Shown here in pieces: positions 1 to 5,210 of a stretch of DNA of 5,792 nucleotides (positions within the stretch are counted from its first letter, which is position 1; each line of letters starts with the position of its first letter). The stretch covers positions 1 through 5,792 of the forward strand of contig JAIJLI010000149.1 in assembly GCA_022722495.1 (NCBI GenBank), given 5' to 3'. This stretch comes from Dialister sp. GTDB taxonomy: Bacteria > Bacillota > Negativicutes > Veillonellales > Dialisteraceae. The notes under the pieces are model-generated. The model worked only from the letters and a program-made list of their open reading frames with translations, searched no databases and was not told where the DNA came from. The position numbers were made by a program, and so were the translations under genes.

Positions 1-173
1 TTCCTTAACTTAATAGCATTACCCTGCCGGGAACGATGCTCCGGTCATCTTACGGCATGGCGAACTTCTTATCTTGTAAATGAAGCAGATAGGATCGGCG
101 GCGTCGTTGGGCGAAACTGGGATCCATACAAACAAGATGGCGGGTTGCAGCGTGGAGATACGCATAATTCCCC
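1..173. other. Left intergenic region, no supported gene
   Basis: I see no convincing gene in this stretch. The minus strand has open frames here (for example from about 232 down to 50), but they start without a Shine-Dalgarno sequence, run across the tRNA promoter, and their translations are rich in Arg, His, Cys and Pro without resembling a known family. A 7-bp inverted repeat (ATCTTGT at 71-77, ACAAGAT at 132-138) and several GC-rich patches (for example around 27-60 and 96-105) suggest structured intergenic DNA or part of a dispersed repeat. The end of an upstream gene may lie just outside the window. Confidence 0.5.
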
Positions 174-207
174 ATATGCAAGAAATTGTAAAAAGCATCT
201 TGCATAT
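174..207. repeat. 10-bp perfect inverted repeat overlapping the tRNA promoter -35 box
   Basis: ATATGCAAGA at 174-183 is the exact reverse complement of TCTTGCATAT at 198-207, with a 14-base spacer. The right arm contains the whole -35 hexamer (200-205) of the tRNA-Val promoter. It could be an operator for a dimeric repressor or activator, or the hairpin of a transcript arriving from the left. The run after the right arm (TTCTCTC) is a poor U-tract, so a strong terminator is unlikely. The repeat is seen directly; its role is inference. Confidence 0.5.
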
Positions 208-228
208 TTCTCTCATGTCGTGTATAAT
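200..228 (+). promoter_or_regulatory. Sigma-70-type promoter of tRNA-Val
   Basis: The -35 box TTGCAT (200-205) and a perfect -10 box TATAAT (223-228) are separated by the ideal 17 bases. The expected transcription start near 235 lies about 9 bases before the mature tRNA 5' end at 244, leaving a very short leader for RNase P to remove. Four of six -35 positions and six of six -10 positions match consensus, as expected for a stable-RNA gene. The inverted repeat at 174-207 covers the -35 box. Confidence 0.8.
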
Positions 229-243
229 ACATTCATATGACAT

Positions 244-320
244 GGGGTTATAGCTCAGCTGGTTAGAGCGCTTCGTTGACATCGAAGAGGTCTTTGGTTC
301 GAATCCAAATAGTCCCACCA
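244..320 (+). tRNA. tRNA-Val (anticodon GAC)
   Basis: This 77-base gene folds into a full cloverleaf. The acceptor stem is 244-250 with 310-316, then discriminator A317 and an encoded CCA at 318-320. The D stem is GCTC 253-256 with GAGC 266-269. The anticodon stem CTTCG 271-275 pairs perfectly with CGAAG 283-287 around the loop TTGACAT, placing GAC at 278-280, which reads valine codons GUC and GUU. The T stem TTTGG 293-297 pairs with CCAAA 305-309 around TTCGAAT. The acceptor stem has two adjacent wobble pairs, G247-U313 and U248-G312. The gene stands alone between its own promoter and terminator rather than in a tRNA cluster. Confidence 0.96.
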
Positions 321-323
321 TGA

Positions 324-347
324 AAAACCCGCCAAATGGCGGGTTTT
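324..347 (+). terminator. Rho-independent terminator of tRNA-Val
   Basis: AAAACCCGCC (324-333) pairs perfectly over 10 bp with GGCGGGTTTT (338-347) around an AAAT loop, starting four bases after the encoded CCA. The GC core is CCCGCC/GGCGGG. The T-run is only four bases and lies in the stem, but position and symmetry make termination of the tRNA transcript the clear reading. Confidence 0.88.
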
Positions 348-535
348 GTGCTATATAAAAGTAGGTGGCCGGAAATTGGAAGTGACGGTCATAAAGCTGA
401 CTCATGCCCGAGAGCAGGCCCATGGTGAAAGAGCGGCTTACGGAATGTCCCTTTTCATGCTTTTCGAGTCTCTTAGTCTCTTTTTCATTCCAAGAACTGA
501 CACTGAAAGCGTATTTGATTCCTTTTTATAATAAC
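348..535. other. Intergenic region between tRNA terminator and first permease
   Basis: No gene is supported here. The one plus-strand open frame starts inside the tRNA terminator on a non-ATG codon without a ribosome binding site. The region holds a perfect 8-bp tandem duplication (AGTCTCTT at 467-474 and 475-482) inside a pyrimidine-rich tract of about 450-490. A TATAAT at 527-532 looks like a -10 box but has no good -35 at 16-18 bases, and lies so close to the ATG at 547 that a start there would remove most of the leader. I could not identify a riboswitch or an attenuator. The permease promoter probably lies in this stretch but I cannot place it firmly. Confidence 0.45.
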
Positions 536-541
536 AGGTGG
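536..541 (+). promoter_or_regulatory. Shine-Dalgarno site that decides the start of the first permease
   Basis: AGGTGG at 536-541 differs from AGGAGG by one base and sits five bases before ATG 547. An in-frame GTG at 538 lies inside this motif and has no ribosome binding site of its own, so the ATG is the better start. Confidence 0.6.
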
Positions 542-546
542 CCTCT

Positions 547-1452
547 ATGCATCTTATCGCTATTCTTCTCGTTATGACAGCAGGCATCATGTGGGCGGGC
601 TGCGGGCTTGCGGCGCAGGATTTTTTTCAAAAAAGTACACTCGACTCGATGGATCTGACGGTCTTCCGCATGTTTTGTGCGAGCGGCATCATGCTGCTTG
701 TGACCATTGTCAAGGGACAGCTGAAAGACAGCTGGCGGAAGCTGGGGCAACAGCCATCTCTCTGGTGGGGACTGATCTTCTACGGTATAGTCGGTCTGAT
801 GCTGATGCACTATACCTACTTTGCTTCGATCGCCGCCGGCAATGCGGCAGCGGCAACGGTCATCCAATATACTTGTCCGGCGATGGTGATCCTTTGGGTC
901 TCCTTGCAAAAAAGACGGTTGCCTCTCACTGGAGAGCTCACGGCCGTCATACTGGCGATTATCGGAGTCATCCTTCTGGTGACGGGCGGAGATGTGAGCC
1001 GTCTCTCCGTACCTGCAGACTGTGTGTATCTGGGGCTGGCGTCAGCAGTCTTCTTTGCCATCTGCTGTGTATTTCCGAAGCGCTTCATCGGTGTACTGGA
1101 TAATTCCTTCGTCCTCGCGCTAGGCATGTTCACCGGAGCCGTGGCTTCCTATATCATCAATCCGATGGGGGACTTTTCCGGTTTCTTTGCTCCGGAAGTC
1201 CGCTTCGATATTTTCTGGATCGTCGTCCTTGGTACGGCGCTATCTTTTACCTGCTACAATGCAGGCCTTCGGTTCCTTCCGGCCTCACAGGCTTCCGTCA
1301 CTGCGACCATTGAGCCGGCGATCTCTGTCATTGCGTCTTATTTCATCTTTCATACCCATTTCAATTTTGTCCAGGGCTTTGGCATTCTGCTCGTTCTCTT
1401 GGCTATTGCAGTGCCGGGTATTATTGAAAATGAAAATACGGCAGGAGAATGA
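547..1452 (+). CDS. EamA/DMT-family permease (first of tandem pair)
   Basis: This 301-residue inner-membrane protein has the layout of the drug/metabolite transporter (DMT) superfamily: about ten hydrophobic helices in two EamA repeats of five, the normal length for the family. Visible helices are near residues 3-23, 38-56, 72-92, 101-119, 130-147, 157-176, 187-204, 221-243, 249-268 and 275-293. Characteristic spots are GIMWAG (13-18), IVGLMLMHYTYF (81-92), YTCPAMVI (108-115), LLVTGGD (143-149) and the second-repeat motif IEPA around 255-258. Members export or import amino acids, nucleosides, drugs or other small metabolites; the substrate cannot be read from sequence. I chose ATG 547 over GTG 538 because the latter falls within the ribosome binding site. 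A related permease follows after 90 bases with no terminator between, suggesting one transcript. The family call is firm, the substrate unknown. Confidence 0.9.
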   Translation: MHLIAILLVMTAGIMWAGCGLAAQDFFQKSTLDSMDLTVFRMFCASGIMLLVTIVKGQLKDSWRKLGQQPSLWWGLIFYGIVGLMLMHYTYFASIAAGNAAAATVIQYTCPAMVILWVSLQKRRLPLTGELTAVILAIIGVILLVTGGDVSRLSVPADCVYLGLASAVFFAICCVFPKRFIGVLDNSFVLALGMFTGAVASYIINPMGDFSGFFAPEVRFDIFWIVVLGTALSFTCYNAGLRFLPASQASVTATIEPAISVIASYFIFHTHFNFVQGFGILLVLLAIAVPGIIENENTAGE

Positions 1453-1542
1453 TCAGCGGATCGGAAGCGGGTGTCACTTCTGTGCGATACCTGAACGCGA
1501 TGGTTTAAAAAGTCCTTTGTTATTTCCTTAGGAGCATCTGTC
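1453..1542 (+). promoter_or_regulatory. Gap between the two permeases, with ribosome binding site of the second
   Basis: These 90 bases contain no gene and no hairpin with a T-run, so read-through from the first permease into the second is expected. AGGAG at 1530-1534 lies eight bases before ATG 1543 and is a standard ribosome binding site. I saw no clear -35/-10 pair, although a weak internal promoter in the AT-rich part (about 1504-1528) cannot be excluded. Confidence 0.55.
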
Positions 1543-2469
1543 ATGTCCCATTCCTCGAATCATTTCGCGATCGTCATGGTCGTCTTAGCCGGCATCATGT
1601 GGGCCGGAAGCGGCATCGGGGCGCAGAATTTCTTCGAGAAATGCTCTATGAACGCCATGGAGCTCACGGCCTTTCGCATGATGGCGGCCGGATTCATCCT
1701 GATCGGGGTGACGGTATGGCAGGGAAAGATGAACGAAAGTCTCATATGTCTTCGAAAGAAGCCGCGGCTATGGATCGACATTGTGATCTACGCCATTGTA
1801 GGTCTCATGCTGATGCACTACACCTACTTCGAAGCCATCGCATATGGCAACGCCGCGACAGCGACCGTCGTACTTTACAGCTGCCCTGCCATGGTCATCT
1901 GCTACAATGCCATCCGCCATCGCAAGCTGCCCTCGAAAGAGGAGGTCATCACGGTTCTTCTGGCTGTCGGAGGCACCTATCTTCTTGTAACAGGCGGCGA
2001 TCCTTCGAAACTCAGTGTCTCCTTTCTCTGTATAGCGCTTGCGTTATTCAATGGGGTGGTTTATTCCTTCGCTTCGATTTACCCGAAGCACATCTTCCTT
2101 CAGGTAGATAAGACTTTCGTCCTCGCTGTCAGCATGATCATCGGAGCACTGGCCTGCTGGGCCTTTGTCCCGCAGATCGATTGGCTTGCTTTCTTCGATC
2201 CGCATATCTTCTGCGGCGTCGCATGGATCGTCCTCTTCGGTACGGTCACGGCCTTCCTCTTATATAATGCAGGTCTCATGTACCTGTCCCCGCAGCAGGC
2301 ACTCATCACGGCGGCAAGTGAACCGGCGGCCTCCGTCATCCTTTCCTGCCTTATCTTCGGCATGAGCTTTGTCGGTCTGCAGGTCGTGGGGATCCTGATG
2401 GTCATCCTTGCGATCATCATGCCTGCGGTGGATCTGGGGAAACTTTTGCGCAGCCCCGGTGCCAAGTGA
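1543..2469 (+). CDS. EamA/DMT-family permease (second of tandem pair)
   Basis: This 308-residue polytopic inner-membrane protein has the same ten-helix, two-repeat EamA plan as its upstream neighbour. It aligns with that protein over nearly its full length with few or no gaps. Matching blocks include AGIMWAG (16-22), IVGLMLMHYTYF (85-96), SCPAMVI (113-119), LLVTGGD (147-153), FVLA (192-195), YNAGL (241-245) and SEPA (259-262). The residues between these blocks have diverged widely, so the pair is an old duplication rather than a recent copy. Start ATG 1543 has AGGAG eight bases upstream. The tail after the last helix is short and basic (DLGKLLRSPGAK). As a DMT transporter it should move a small organic solute; the substrate is not evident. 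The tandem copies could be paralogs with different substrates or could act together, as paired small DMT proteins do, but full-length ten-helix members usually work singly or as homodimers. Confidence 0.9.
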   Translation: MSHSSNHFAIVMVVLAGIMWAGSGIGAQNFFEKCSMNAMELTAFRMMAAGFILIGVTVWQGKMNESLICLRKKPRLWIDIVIYAIVGLMLMHYTYFEAIAYGNAATATVVLYSCPAMVICYNAIRHRKLPSKEEVITVLLAVGGTYLLVTGGDPSKLSVSFLCIALALFNGVVYSFASIYPKHIFLQVDKTFVLAVSMIIGALACWAFVPQIDWLAFFDPHIFCGVAWIVLFGTVTAFLLYNAGLMYLSPQQALITAASEPAASVILSCLIFGMSFVGLQVVGILMVILAIIMPAVDLGKLLRSPGAK

Positions 2470-2588
2470 CGCAGGATCGGCGAAAGGTATGTGTATTTGA
2501 ATATATAAGGAAATGCTGATTCTGCAATTGAATCAATGTTTCCATACATGATCGACTTTATTGAATATCGATGACATTTGCAAATTGG
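2470..2588. other. Intergenic region upstream of the antiporter promoter
   Basis: No gene and no clear terminator for the permease pair is visible in this AT-rich stretch. A perfect 10-bp palindrome ATTTGCAAAT lies at 2576-2585, three bases upstream of the probable -35 box of the antiporter promoter. That is a position where an activator or repressor could bind. The palindrome is seen directly; its regulatory role is speculative because short AT-rich palindromes are common. Confidence 0.35.
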
Positions 2589-2617
2589 TGTACAAACAGG
2601 GGCATTTAGGGTATAAT
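2589..2617 (+). promoter_or_regulatory. Probable sigma-70-type promoter of the antiporter gene
   Basis: A perfect -10 box TATAAT (2612-2617) follows TGTACA (2589-2594, four of six consensus positions) at exactly 17 bases. The expected transcription start near 2624 gives a leader of about 50 bases to ATG 2674. The antiporter therefore probably forms its own transcription unit, apart from the permeases. Confidence 0.65.
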
Positions 2618-2673
2618 AATCAAAATATTACATTGTAGCGGGGATGCTGCATTTAAGAGAGAGGGATGAGCGA

Positions 2674-4164
2674 ATGAGTGAAACCATCTGGTCACTGCTG
2701 CCGCCAGTCGTGACGATTATTCTGGCATTGGCGACGAAGGAAGTCTACATGTCGCTGGCCATTGGTATTTTCATGGGTGCCTTTATGTTCACCGGCTTCA
2801 GCGTACTTGGCGCTATCGATACGATGTTCAAAATTATGTCGGACAAGGTCGGGGGCAATGTGTACATTCTGGTTTTCCTGGTACTGCTCGGCATCATGGT
2901 GGCGGCCATTCAGAAATCAGGGGCTTCGCAGGCCTATGGAGACTATGCAGCGCGCACGATCAAGGGGAAGAAGAGCGCACTCTTTGTCACCATGGTGCTT
3001 GGTATTTTGATTTTTATTGATGACTATTTCAACTGCCTGACGGTCGGTACGGTCATGCGTCCTGTTACAGACCGCTTCAAGATCACCCGTGCGAAGCTCG
3101 CCTACATCATCGATGCGACAGCAGCGCCGGTCTGCATCATCGCGCCGGTGTCTTCCTGGGCGGCGGCAGTCACTTCTTCTTTGCCGGAGGGCAGCGACAT
3201 TGATGGATTTGCTCTTTTCCTTTCGACCATTCCGCTGAATCTCTATGCATGGCTGACTGTCATTTTCATGCTGGTTCTCATCTGGACGGGCAAAGACTTC
3301 TCCCGCATGGCTGCTTTTGAAAAGAAAAGCGGCGGCACGCTGGTGATTCCGGAAGAATACGCGGATGACGCATCGAGTGTGCCGGTGGGCAATGGCCGTA
3401 TCATCGACCTTGTCCTTCCACTCTTCGTCCTGATTTGCGGCTGTATCTTCGGCATGCTCTATACAGGCGGCATTCTGGAAGGCAAAGGCGTCGCGGACGC
3501 TTTCGCAAATTGTGAGTCTGCAAGAGGACTTGTCATCGGCTCTTTCATTGCGCTTGTATTCACCTTTGTCCTGTATATTCCAAGAAAGGTGCTTTCCTTT
3601 GGTACGTTCTGTTCCTGCTTTGGCGAAGGCTTCAAGCAGATGACGTCGGCCATCATGATCCTGACGCTCGCATGGACGCTCTCTGGTGTGGTCGGCAAGG
3701 AATATCTGAATATCGGCGGCTATGTAGGAAATGTGGTCAGCGACAATGCGTCTGTGGCTATCCTGCTCCCGGCACTCTTCTTCCTGGTGGCCATCAGTCT
3801 TGCTTTTGCGACCGGTACCTCTTGGGGGACCTTCGGCATTCTGATCCCGATCGTGCTGGCTGTCGTGAATAACGACCAGAGCCTCATGGTCATGACGGTC
3901 GCTGCGGTGCTGGCCGGCTCTGTCGGCGGGGATCATATTTCTCCGATCTCCGATACGACGATCCTTGCTTCGGCAGGCGCGCAGTGTCACCATATCGACC
4001 ATGTCTCGACCCAAATCCCCTATGTCATGGTGGTCGCTTCGAGCTGCGTCGTCGGTTACCTGGTAGATGGATTCACAGGAAATGGTCTGGCCGGCGGCGC
4101 GGTGGCGCTTGTCATGATGCTCGCTATCCAGTTCTTTTTCCTGAAATTCCGCTCGAATGGATAA
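2674..4164 (+). CDS. NhaC-family Na+/H+ antiporter
   Basis: This 496-residue inner-membrane protein belongs to the NhaC family (Pfam Na_H_antiporter), which exchanges sodium for protons; some relatives, such as Bacillus MleN, exchange malate and protons for sodium and lactate. Hallmarks include FIDDYFN (114-120), DATAAP (148-153 region), APVSSWAA (157-164), ATGTSWGTFG (379-388), GGDHISPISDTTILAS (418-433) and HHIDHVSTQIPY (439-450). The acidic and polar residues in these conserved helices are likely ion-binding positions. A hydrophilic loop at about 206-242 divides the two halves. Length fits the family. ATG 2674 is preferred because a purine-rich AGAGGG lies about eight bases upstream; an in-frame ATG at 2644 would add ten highly charged residues and has a weak ribosome binding site. 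The gene has its own promoter and a strong terminator. The family is clear; whether it carries only Na+/H+ or also an organic acid is not decidable here. Confidence 0.93.
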   Translation: MSETIWSLLPPVVTIILALATKEVYMSLAIGIFMGAFMFTGFSVLGAIDTMFKIMSDKVGGNVYILVFLVLLGIMVAAIQKSGASQAYGDYAARTIKGKKSALFVTMVLGILIFIDDYFNCLTVGTVMRPVTDRFKITRAKLAYIIDATAAPVCIIAPVSSWAAAVTSSLPEGSDIDGFALFLSTIPLNLYAWLTVIFMLVLIWTGKDFSRMAAFEKKSGGTLVIPEEYADDASSVPVGNGRIIDLVLPLFVLICGCIFGMLYTGGILEGKGVADAFANCESARGLVIGSFIALVFTFVLYIPRKVLSFGTFCSCFGEGFKQMTSAIMILTLAWTLSGVVGKEYLNIGGYVGNVVSDNASVAILLPALFFLVAISLAFATGTSWGTFGILIPIVLAVVNNDQSLMVMTVAAVLAGSVGGDHISPISDTTILASAGAQCHHIDHVSTQIPYVMVVASSCVVGYLVDGFTGNGLAGGAVALVMMLAIQFFFLKFRSNG

Positions 4165-4174
4165 ATGAAAATGG

Positions 4175-4209
4175 AAAATCCTCACTTCGAAAGAAGTGAG
4201 GATTTTTTT
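4175..4209 (+). terminator. Strong rho-independent terminator after the antiporter
   Basis: A 14-bp perfect stem (4175-4188 with 4193-4206) is closed by a GAAA tetraloop of the stable GNRA class (4189-4192) and runs into a stretch of seven T (4203-4209). It starts ten bases after the antiporter stop. The dehydrogenase on the minus strand ends at 4246, so the hairpin lies between convergent genes. Read from the minus strand it has a four-base U-run (complement of 4175-4178), so it may stop both transcripts. Confidence 0.94.
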
Positions 4210-4245
4210 AATGAAGACAGAAATTGAATCTCCGGTCACCAATCG

Positions 4246-5004
4246 CTATTTCTTGCTGACAAGGAAGCCTGTCCCCTGCTGGGCAGCCATGATGACGACG
4301 TCGCTGATCTGGACTCGCTTCGGACGGCTGACAACGAAGGCGATGACATCTGCGATGTCCTCTGCCTGCAGCGCATCAATGCCTGCATAGACAGAAGCGG
4401 CACGTTTTGTATCGCCGTGGAAACGGACTTCGCTGAATGGTGTCTCCACAAGGCCCGGCTGGATGGTGGTGATTTTCACATCGCTGGCCATGACATCGAT
4501 GCGAAGGCCATCGCTGAAGGTTTTGACAGCGGCCTTTGTCGCGCAGTAGACTGCGGCACCGGCATAGGCGTACAGACCAGCCGTGGAGCCGAGGTTTACG
4601 ACGTGACCTTTATTTTCTTTCACCATTGCCGGAAGGAAGGCGCGGGTGACGAGGAAGAGGCCCTTGATATTTGTATCGATCATTCCCATCGTATCTTCCG
4701 GGGCTGTGTCCTGATAGGGCTCGAGGCCTCTGGCAAGACCTGCGTCATTCACGAGCACATCCGGCGCACCGAAGGTATCGAGTACTTGGGTGGTGACTTC
4801 CTTGATGGCCTCGCGGTTCTGTACATCCAGTGCGTAGGTCGTGACCTTCACGCCGCGTTCTTTCTCGATGTCTGCTTTCACGCTCGCGAGTTTTTCTGTA
4901 TTTCTGGCTGCGAGTACCAGATCGTAGTGAGAGGCTGCCAGCGCTTTGGCAGTGGCAAGGCCGATGCCGCTCGTGGCACCGGTGATAAATGCGTATGGAT
5001 TCAT
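4246..5004 (-). CDS. Classical short-chain dehydrogenase/reductase, YdfG-like
   Basis: This 252-residue cytosolic protein is a classical SDR oxidoreductase with a Rossmann fold. Visible landmarks are the nucleotide loop TGATSGIG (8-15), Arg34 after the second strand (ALAARN region), which favours NADP(H), the acidic LDV (59-61), and the likely catalytic tetrad Asn112 (TNIKG), Ser140 (NLGSTAG), Tyr153 and Lys157 (YCATK). PGLVETPF (183-190) and SEVRFHGD (191-198) match the pattern of E. coli YdfG-like enzymes, which oxidise allo-threonine or serine and reduce malonic semialdehyde-type 3-oxo acids. The substrate here is inferred only from that resemblance. The usual NNAG motif reads NDAG (86-89), which is uncommon. 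The start is supported by AAGGAGG seven bases upstream. The gene is convergent with the antiporter and divergent from the lipoprotein gene, so it is probably monocistronic. Confidence 0.92.
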   Translation of the reverse strand: MNPYAFITGATSGIGLATAKALAASHYDLVLAARNTEKLASVKADIEKERGVKVTTYALDVQNREAIKEVTTQVLDTFGAPDVLVNDAGLARGLEPYQDTAPEDTMGMIDTNIKGLFLVTRAFLPAMVKENKGHVVNLGSTAGLYAYAGAAVYCATKAAVKTFSDGLRIDVMASDVKITTIQPGLVETPFSEVRFHGDTKRAASVYAGIDALQAEDIADVIAFVVSRPKRVQISDVVIMAAQQGTGFLVSKK

Positions 5005-5011
5005 AAGAAAA

Positions 5012-5018
5012 CCTCCTT
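5012..5018 (-). promoter_or_regulatory. Strong ribosome binding site of the dehydrogenase
   Basis: On the minus strand AAGGAGG (5018 to 5012) lies seven bases before the ATG whose first base is 5004. This is a near-ideal Shine-Dalgarno sequence and fixes the start. Confidence 0.88.
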
Positions 5019-5040
5019 GAAAATAATGGGTTCAGTGTTT

Positions 5041-5120
5041 CCCTAGAAATGAAGGTGGCGGCTTCGCCGCGAATACATAGGAGGCGATGCCCGAAGGTAG
5101 CATTCAAGTCAACAGTCATC
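5041..5120. repeat. GC-rich structured intergenic block, possible dispersed repeat
   Basis: Between the two divergent genes lies a block much richer in G and C than the flanking intergenic DNA. It contains a 5-bp GC hairpin (GCGGC 5058-5062 with GCCGC 5066-5070, TTC loop), and the adjoining 5107-5126 region repeats GTCAACAGTCATCAGTT-like words. Minus-strand frames stay open across it although no gene is expected. This is the look of an intergenic repeat, but within the window I cannot show a second copy. It may also simply be the 5' leader of the dehydrogenase transcript. Confidence 0.3.
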
Positions 5121-5153
5121 AGTTACTCGAAGCTACTCATCTCTAATCCCTTC

Positions 5154-5169
5154 TGCTATAATGATTATA
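5154..5169 (+). promoter_or_regulatory. Extended -10 promoter of the lipoprotein gene, symmetric
   Basis: TGCTATAAT (5154-5162) is an extended -10 element with a perfect hexamer at 5157-5162; the -35 at the right spacing (TACTCA, 5134-5139) matches only three of six. Expected transcription start is near 5169, about 40 bases before ATG 5211. The -10 is the left half of a perfect 6-1-6 palindrome (TATAAT G ATTATA, 5157-5169), so the minus strand also reads TATAAT at 5169-5164. That copy could serve the divergent dehydrogenase gene with a leader of roughly 150 bases, but its -35 region is poor. Confidence 0.6.
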
Positions 5170-5196
5170 CAATGTCACGAGCAGGAATCCCATCAG

Positions 5197-5203
5197 AAAG
5201 GGG
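5197..5203 (+). promoter_or_regulatory. Ribosome binding site of the lipoprotein gene
   Basis: AAAGGGG (5197-5203) lies seven bases before ATG 5211. It supports this start, which also places a textbook lipoprotein signal peptide at the N-terminus. Confidence 0.7.
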
Positions 5204-5210
5204 AATCATC

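Noticed and set aside
50..232. Minus-strand open frame of about 60 codons at the left edge
   Set aside because: It overlaps the tRNA promoter, has no ribosome binding site and an Arg/His-rich translation unlike a known family.
137..345. The 10-mer ATGGCGGGTT occurs at 137-146 and 336-345 either side of the tRNA
   Set aside because: The match does not extend, one copy is part of the terminator hairpin, and it is not at the tRNA 3' end, so it does not support an attachment-site direct repeat.
19..423. Minus-strand open frame of 134 codons spanning the tRNA
   Set aside because: It runs antisense across the tRNA, its promoter and its terminator; an unambiguous tRNA gene explains the region.
346..531. 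Plus-strand open frame of 61 codons before the first permease
   Set aside because: It begins on a TTG within the tRNA terminator stem, lacks a Shine-Dalgarno sequence and resembles nothing I recognise.
348..546. Possible riboswitch or T-box leader before the first permease
   Set aside because: I found no T-box AGGGTGGNACCGCG-like motif, no S-box or other known conserved core and no terminator hairpin ahead of the gene.
2917..4242. Long minus-strand open frame of 441 codons opposite the antiporter
   Set aside because: Its translation is rich in Arg, His, Asp and Gln with no domain, and the opposite frame is a clear NhaC-family protein; it is a codon-bias shadow.
4417..5046. Plus-strand open frame of 209 codons opposite the dehydrogenase
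   Set aside because: The minus strand encodes a complete SDR with all catalytic motifs and a strong ribosome binding site; the plus frame has neither.
5087..5146. A 19-codon open frame preceded by AGGAGG (5079-5084) in the divergent intergenic region
   Set aside because: Only two bases separate the Shine-Dalgarno-like motif from the ATG, too close for normal initiation; it lies upstream of the mapped-looking plus promoter, and the peptide has no recognisable feature.
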